This document shows positions 58,267-64,000 of a DNA stretch of 64,000 bases, one piece after another. Source of the stretch: Halichondria panicea (Eukaryota > Porifera > Demospongiae > Suberitida > Halichondriidae). A program made the translations under genes and the position numbers. The notes beneath the pieces are model-generated. The model did no database searches, was not told where the DNA came from, and saw only the letters and a program-made list of their open reading frames with translations. The stretch is taken from NCBI RefSeq assembly GCF_963675165.1, contig NC_087381.1, forward strand, positions 1,426,001-1,490,000, given 5' to 3'. Every line of letters starts with the position of its first letter. Positions within the stretch are counted from its first letter, which is position 1.

Positions 58267-60214
58267 TCAAGCAACGGAGCCATACTTTGCATCTTTTCCA
58301 GTGGCAGAAATCAGTGGGGTATTTGGTGATGAGTAATCTGATGGATTTTCCAACCTGTGTGGAATATCACTGTCTGAAAACGACTCTTCAATTTGTGGGA
58401 TTTCAGGCTGAGCTCGAAAGCTACGAAGTTTGCTGATGCACCAAGTTTTGAGTTGTTTCTTTACCAGGAGCCACCAAATAGTTACTACAAGAAAGTAGAT
58501 AATCGGGATAATTCCAAAGAGTGCTAGAAATGAATAAGAAAATGTACTGAAGTAGGAAGCTTTGATGTCCGCTTCATCTCCTGCGATTGCCATAATGAAC
58601 ACTCCACTCATACTTAGTAGCATGAAGGCATCTGTTATGTCGTACACTTTGAATTCTTCCTTGTATGGTCGTAATGAAAGGTGCATAAACATGAGAGTAA
58701 CTGTGACTAACGCTCCAATAGCCAAAAAATATATACTTTGCGTGACTGTGAATAGTACGAACATAATCAGCTGAAGTATGAAGTATGACACAGAAAACCA
58801 TCGATAATCTCTGGTACCATTTTTTCCGTCCTTGTAGTAACCTTGGTAGCAGTTGACAAACATGTCAAGGCGTTGACGCTGAATTTTCAAAGCATTGAGA
58901 CATTTCTGAAACCATTTCATTGGATATACAATCATAAACACTATAGGAAGTATTACAATGAAAACTCCGACAAACAAAGCTACTATTGCGTACGGAAGAT
59001 GTTCTTGTCCCAAGTATTCTACTGTGGCATCATAGTAAAGTACATGCTTTTTAGCGTATTCTTTGTTGTTGTTGTCTTTCAGTACATACATTTTCGTAAA
59101 TATTAGCAAATCAGTAGTAGTGTTGAGAATCTTTAAGTAGGAGAGTAAAAAGAAGGTAGCAAAAGCATTCACAATCGACCCTTCCATATCCCAGTTTTGA
59201 CTAACTAAACCGAAAACCTTATGAAAAGGTCTCCACAACCAAACAACTATACGTACATCACGGCTATGCAAACTAATGAGAAAGTAAGTCAGAATAACCA
59301 GTAACAATGGATAAAAGGCAATAGCATAATCCAAAGCAAGCACTTGTATTTTGACTGATGTCCGTCGCACAAATAGGTGGAATGACAGTACGAAAGAAAT
59401 CCAAATTCCAGATACCATAGAAACTACCAAAAGCTCTAGTGAAATTCTCAATATAAGCTTTCCTTGAAACAACTGAAAGAAAAGCTCTTGCCGCTATGGG
59501 TGAAGAGATTCCCTGGGACACACTAATGAACAACTTCAGCAAAGGAGAATTTCCGTTAAATTTAAAGATTACGACAAAGAAAAAGAAAAATGTTAATGGA
59601 ATATAAGCAACTGCTATGTACTTGATCCAGTTGTAGCTTGTGTTCTCTCCCGTGCAGTTCATGCATTTCATTTCATATGAGTACAAGAGTGGTGAATATC
59701 CTGGTAGACACTTCCCACACAGTGTTGAATCGCGGTTCAGTCTTCCACAAGAGTATAAATTAAGATCGTCTGTGCTATTTGGAAGTGTATAAAAGACAGT
59801 GTCTGTTTTATGTCCGCAACCATACACACATCTTCCTAGTTGAGTTTCATTGCTCTCACTATTGTAAGTCATACAATAGCAGTCAAGAATGGATGTCCTG
59901 CTGATTTCAATATCACATAGTACAGAGTGAAGTGGAATGTTACTACATTCACATTTTCCATTTATGGGATTACGAAACATCCAAGGATAACAATCCATGT
60001 CATGATCTTCGATTACCTTTGAGCCAATAAACTTCTCTGAGCTGATACCTCTTCCATTTTGTGTCGTTGATAAAGTTTCACAGGGTATTTGTATCTTTGT
60101 CCAGCAAGTATTGTTATCCATTGCTTCAGTGTTTGCTTCTACTTGTGAAGAATTAGCAGTAGCAATCATAAGATGGGAAGAGAGAGTTAACAATAGTAGG
60201 TAAAGGAACTCCAT
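58267..60214 (-). pseudogene. TM12: membrane protein copy with the TM8 frameshift
   Basis: Class-beta copy, ATG at 60212-60214. The front half matches TM8 closely (NSSQVEANTEAMDNN, GENTSYN, RAFGSFYG). It carries the same extra A (CTTGTATTTTGACTG on the plus strand, about 59347-59353). An in-frame extra Asn codon gives DNNNKEY. The last third and 3' flank are of the TM6 kind, unlike TM8. Apart from the one frameshift it is fully open. Confidence 0.92.
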
Positions 60215-61435
60215 ATCTATCTCTTAGACTGACTATAATAATAATTGTTCTCTACATTCATGGAGTAGGGGTAAGTCCACTATAGTGGCACCTGCACATG
60301 ATAAGATTGTGAATGAAGTTGAATATAGTTTATAAAATAATAATCTACTAGCAAGCACCTCCTGCATGTAAGGAATGAAGTTGAAAACATAGAGTCTGTA
60401 TTTCACTTGATAGTTCATTCATGATATGGCTCGTTTTGGGAGAGTACATTTTACCAGCGTGGCTAAATAGCTTTATGATAGTGGTCCCAAATAGATTCAA
60501 AATAGACTATTAATACTGATTGTTCGAACAATACAATAGTTCGTAGATAGACTATAATTTTTATGGTTTACTTGTTTGTCGTATCAAACTTGTTTTCGTG
60601 TGTAGAATGTTGATACGGACAGGCCGGTGTAACACATATCAGCATTCCAGTGGAGTGAGTGTTGGGGACTCGGGATAGAAAGAGGGTAGAAAAGAATGTT
60701 GTTGTGGAACTAACTGATCGATTTTGCTGTTGTCAAAACGGTTGTATACACAACATTTATTATGTTAACAGTATAAAACAGCCAACAACACTTGCTTCTC
60801 ATATGTAGGTCTCAGCTTGTATGCTGCAGGTTCTTTGCCTTTAAACCTCTTCTGTCGTGATAAATGGTATCACGTGTGTATTAGCAATACCTATGGCTTT
60901 ATGTTATGTAGCTTTGACTCATCCGCCGAGGTATCAGTACCCGCGGTGCTTTCATCATACTATACCAGGCCTGAATACTTGTAATATAGCTATAGTGGGC
61001 CCACAAATAAGTTCATATCAGGAGTACATGTACTCTTGTGTATATAATTATAATTTTATATTTATAGTGAATGTTTTATCACCATTATTTATTATCGTTG
61101 TGTGGCATGTACGCGTGCTCTATAATATACATGACACTCTTTTGGAACCTACAACTTCATTTAATAGCACTATAGATAGCTATAGGCAATGTGTGTAGTG
61201 GAGGCTGCTTACACCCATAACTATTTCATCATGCGTTCCCATACCAAAATAGAATCCGAATAACACTGAGGGGGTTGCACTTTAGTGCGCTCTAGTTTTT
61301 AAGAACACAAAAACATAGTCTCTATGCATGTATACTGTGCACTGTGCACAAACACCTATTTGTGTAGGCTTAAGCTACACTTTCAGACAGTACACTCTAC
61401 TACTCAGCATACAATCATGGCTCTATACAGCACAA
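60215..61435. other. TM12-TM13 spacer without insertions
   Basis: Reverse complement of 42191-43273 plus the TM8 upstream block. It has neither the gag-like nor the piggyBac-like insertion, so it preserves both empty sites (about 60405-60418 and about 60770). An upstream ORF of 61 codons runs from 60418 to 60233 on the minus strand. Confidence 0.7.
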
Positions 61436-63381
61436 TTAAGCAACAGAGCCATACTTTGAATCTTTTCCTGGGGCAGAAATCAGCGAGGTATTTGATGATG
61501 AGCAATCTGATGGATTCTCTAATCGGTGTGGAATCTCCGAAAATGACTCATCAATTTGTGGGATTTCAGGCTGAGCACGAAAGCTACAAAATTTGCTAAT
61601 GCACCAAGTTTTGAGTTGTTTCTTTACCAAGAGCCACCAAATAGTTACTACAAAAAAGTAGATTATCGGGAAAATTGCAATGAGTGCTAGTACCGAATAA
61701 GAAAATATACTGAAGTAGGATGCTTTGATGTCAGCTTCATCTCCTGCGATTGCCATAATAAACACTCCACTAAGAATCAGTAGCATGAAAGCATCTGTTA
61801 TGTTATACACTTTGAATTCTTCCTTGTATGGTCGTAATGAAAGTTGCATAAACATGAGGGTAATTATGAATAACACTCCAATAGAAAACAATAGATACTT
61901 AGCGAGACTGAGAATAGTACGAACAGAATCATCTGAAGAAGAAAGTATGCCACAGAAAACTATCGATAATCTCTGGTACCATTCGTTCCATCCTTGTAGT
62001 AACCTTGGTAGCAGTTGACAAACATGTCAAGACGTTGACGTTGAATTTTCAAAACATTGAGATATTTCTGGAACCATTTCATTGGATATACAATCAGAAA
62101 CACTATAGGAAGTATTACAACAAAAACTCCGACAAACAAAGCTACTATTGCGTACGGAAGATGGTCATGTCCAAAGTATTCCACTGTGGCATCATAGTAA
62201 AGGACATACTTTATAACATATTCTCTGCTGTTCGGCTTCAGTACATACATTGTAGTAAATATTAGCAAATCAACAGTAGTGTTGAGAAATTTTAAGTAGG
62301 AGAGTAAAAAGAAGGTAGCAAAAGCATTCACAATCGATCCTTCCATATCCCAGTTTTGACCAACTAAACTGAAAACTTTATGAAAAGGTCTCCACAACCA
62401 AACAACTATACGCACATCACGGCTATGCAAACTAATGAGAAAGTAAGTCAGAATAACCAGTACCAATGGATAAAAGGCAATAGCATAATCCAAAGCAAAC
62501 ACTTGTATTTGACTAATGTCCATTGCACAAATAGGTGGAATGACGGTACGAAAGAAATCCAAATTCCAGATACCATAAAAGCTACCTAAAGCTTTAGTAA
62601 ATTTTTCAATATAAACTAATTTCTTTGAAACAACGGAAAGAAAAGCTCTTGAGGCTATAGGTGAAAAGATTCCTTGGGACAAGCCAATGAACAACTTCAG
62701 CAAAGGATAAGTTCCGTTAAATTTAAACAGGACAATGAAGAAAAAGAAGAATGTTAATGGAATGTAAGCAACTGCTATGTACTTGATCCAGTTGTAGGTC
62801 ATGTTCTCTCCTGTGCAGTTCATGCATTTCATTTCATATGAGTACAAGAGTGGTGAATATCCCGGTAGACACTTCCCACATAGTGTTGAATCGCGGTTCA
62901 TATTTCCACAAGAGTATGAATTAAGATTGTCTGTGTTATTTGGAAGTGGATAAAACACAGTGTCCGTTTTATGTCCGCAACCATACACACATCTTCCTAG
63001 TTGAGTTTCATTGCTCTCACTATCGTAAGTCATACAATAGCAATCTAGAATGGATGTCCTGCTGATTTCAACATCACATAGTACAGAGTGAAGTGGAATG
63101 TTACTACATTCACATTTTCCATTTGTTGAATTACGAAACATCCAAGGATAACAATCCAGGTCATGATCTTCGATCACTGTTGAACCAATAGACTTCTTTG
63201 AGCTGAGATCTTTTATTAAACCAGCTGGTGTCGTTGATGTAATTTCACATGGTATTTGTATCTTTGTCCAGCAAGTATTGTTATCCACTGCTTCAGTGTT
63301 TGCTTCTACTGGTACAGAATTAGCAGTAGCAATCATAAGATGAGAGGAGATTGTTAACATTAGGAGGTAATAGAACTCCAT
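61436..63381 (-). pseudogene. TM13: membrane protein pseudogene sharing TM7 lesions
   Basis: ATG at 63379-63381; 473 codons open to a TAG at 61960-61962 (TGG to TAG in DYRW), identical to TM7. About 70 bases later the same one-base T deletion as in TM7 shifts frame (near 61885); the tail is open in the new frame to 61436. It lacks the extra lesions of TM7 (the early two-base insertion, the TAA in the second loop and the later TGA). Class-alpha loop FNGTYPLLKLFIGLSQG; tail has a deletion giving DESFSEIPHRLENP. Confidence 0.93.
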
Positions 63382-64000
63382 ATCTAAATCTTATAACTGA
63401 GGGATCTTGTTCTCTATTCGGTAAGCGTAAGCCTATTTAGTAGAGCACCAGCGTTCCACTGGTCAAATGTATTGCTTTGGAGATGAAAGTGAAACAGTAA
63501 ACAATAATAGAATGTTTCATTTATGTATTGCACGGAATTTTAATTATGAATACTCTGTTTTCTTTCGTCTGTATGTCTAGTCAACTGAAATAGTCAATCA
63601 ACTGAAATAGTCAACTTGTGTATATGCATTCAATTAAGCCCAAATAGGATGTTTTCGTGGTTGCTGCTTGCACTGCAGGTAAAGGTAGGCAGGTCCCTTC
63701 CATTCGTGGGTAAAATATTCGTGGTCAGACCGTCAATCACGAAAACCACGAATATTTTGCCCCACGAAAATTACCCGCTATACGGTATATTATATAAAGC
63801 CTCGATCCCAGGCCGAGTTTTCGCTTTTATAACGGTTAGGCGAACAACTAGGCCTGGTACTAGTTGTCTGCGCATGCGTCAGTCGTTGTCAGATTCTGAC
63901 AAATGGATATTCTCGTTCACTTTCGTGACATTTATATTCGTGTACTATCGTGTACTAGAAGTCAGTTCCCGTTTTATCATTATTGGAATCGATTGGAATG
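63382..64000. other. 5' flank of TM13 and end of the inverted arm
   Basis: 63398-63505 is the class-alpha block; 63520-63650 matches the other alpha flanks. After the half MITE (ends 63787) the homology stops: 63797 onward begins AGCCTCGATCCCAGGCCGA, the short dispersed motif, then unique sequence. No gene seen. Confidence 0.55.
63648..63787. repeat. MITE copy 5, left part missing
   Basis: Starts within the element at GTTTTCGTGGTTGCTGC and keeps the right end AAAATTACCCGCTATACGGTA. The missing left part plus about 120 bases of flank (present at 57050-57240) indicate one deletion. Confidence 0.8.

Larger units (their letters stand above)
40000..63650. repeat. Large inverted duplication (axis near 51137)
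   Basis: Left arm TM7-spacer-TM8-TM9 and right arm TM10-TM11-TM12-spacer-TM13 carry paired sequence in opposite orientation: TM7 with TM13, TM8 with TM12, and matching spacers. The arms are not simple mirrors, because TM11/TM10 and the TM6-type spacers have been exchanged or added in the right arm. Outer limits are approximate. Confidence 0.75.

Overview
The window is animal nuclear DNA and most resembles a demosponge genome (Amphimedon-like). It is AT-rich, with compact genes, very short GT-AG introns (often 50-150 bases), a secreted protein made of many Calx-beta domains, dense small repeats, and a tandem family of intronless membrane-protein genes. The sponge assignment is an inference from gene content and intron size; no rRNA or other marker gene is present.

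Layout. (1) 125-8639, plus strand: a 26-exon gene for a secreted protein of about 1737 residues. It has a signal peptide, two LDL-receptor class A modules, a Cys-rich module, 11 Calx-beta domains and a C-terminal domain like that of inter-alpha-trypsin-inhibitor heavy chains. All 25 introns are phase 1. (2) 9257-63381: thirteen copies (here TM1-TM13) of a gene of about 650 codons for a Cys-rich, multi-pass membrane protein. TM1-TM9 are on the plus strand and TM10-TM13 on the minus strand. TM2, TM4, TM6, TM9 and TM10 are intact. TM1, TM8, TM11 and TM12 each carry one main frameshift. TM3, TM5, TM7 and TM13 carry several lesions. (3) Mobile DNA between the copies: a 14-exon KDZ-type transposase gene with frameshifts (16093-19915), a deleted piggyBac-like element with TTAA target duplication (35104-36038), a retroelement gag-like fragment (43274-45430), five copies of a roughly 210-bp MITE, a 0.9-kb foldback element, and several other hairpin repeats and microsatellites.

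History readable from the sequence. The array grew by duplication of units that carried their flanks. The tail of the Calx-beta gene was copied along with a membrane gene (fragment at 12371-12611), and another of its exons lies inverted at 26280-26445. The right part of the array is an inverted duplication of the left part with an axis near 51.14 kb. TM8/TM12 share one frameshift, and TM7/TM13 share a nonsense codon plus a frameshift, so broken copies were themselves duplicated. TM10 and TM11 look like fusions of two subtypes. Orthologous flanks without the piggyBac and gag-like insertions give natural empty sites.

How the genes may work together. Calx-beta-rich secreted proteins are core components of sponge aggregation factors, which mediate cell adhesion and self/non-self recognition. 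A fast-evolving cluster of receptor-like membrane proteins directly beside such a gene makes this a candidate recognition locus. That functional link is a hypothesis; the sequence shows only adjacency, co-duplication and rapid turnover.
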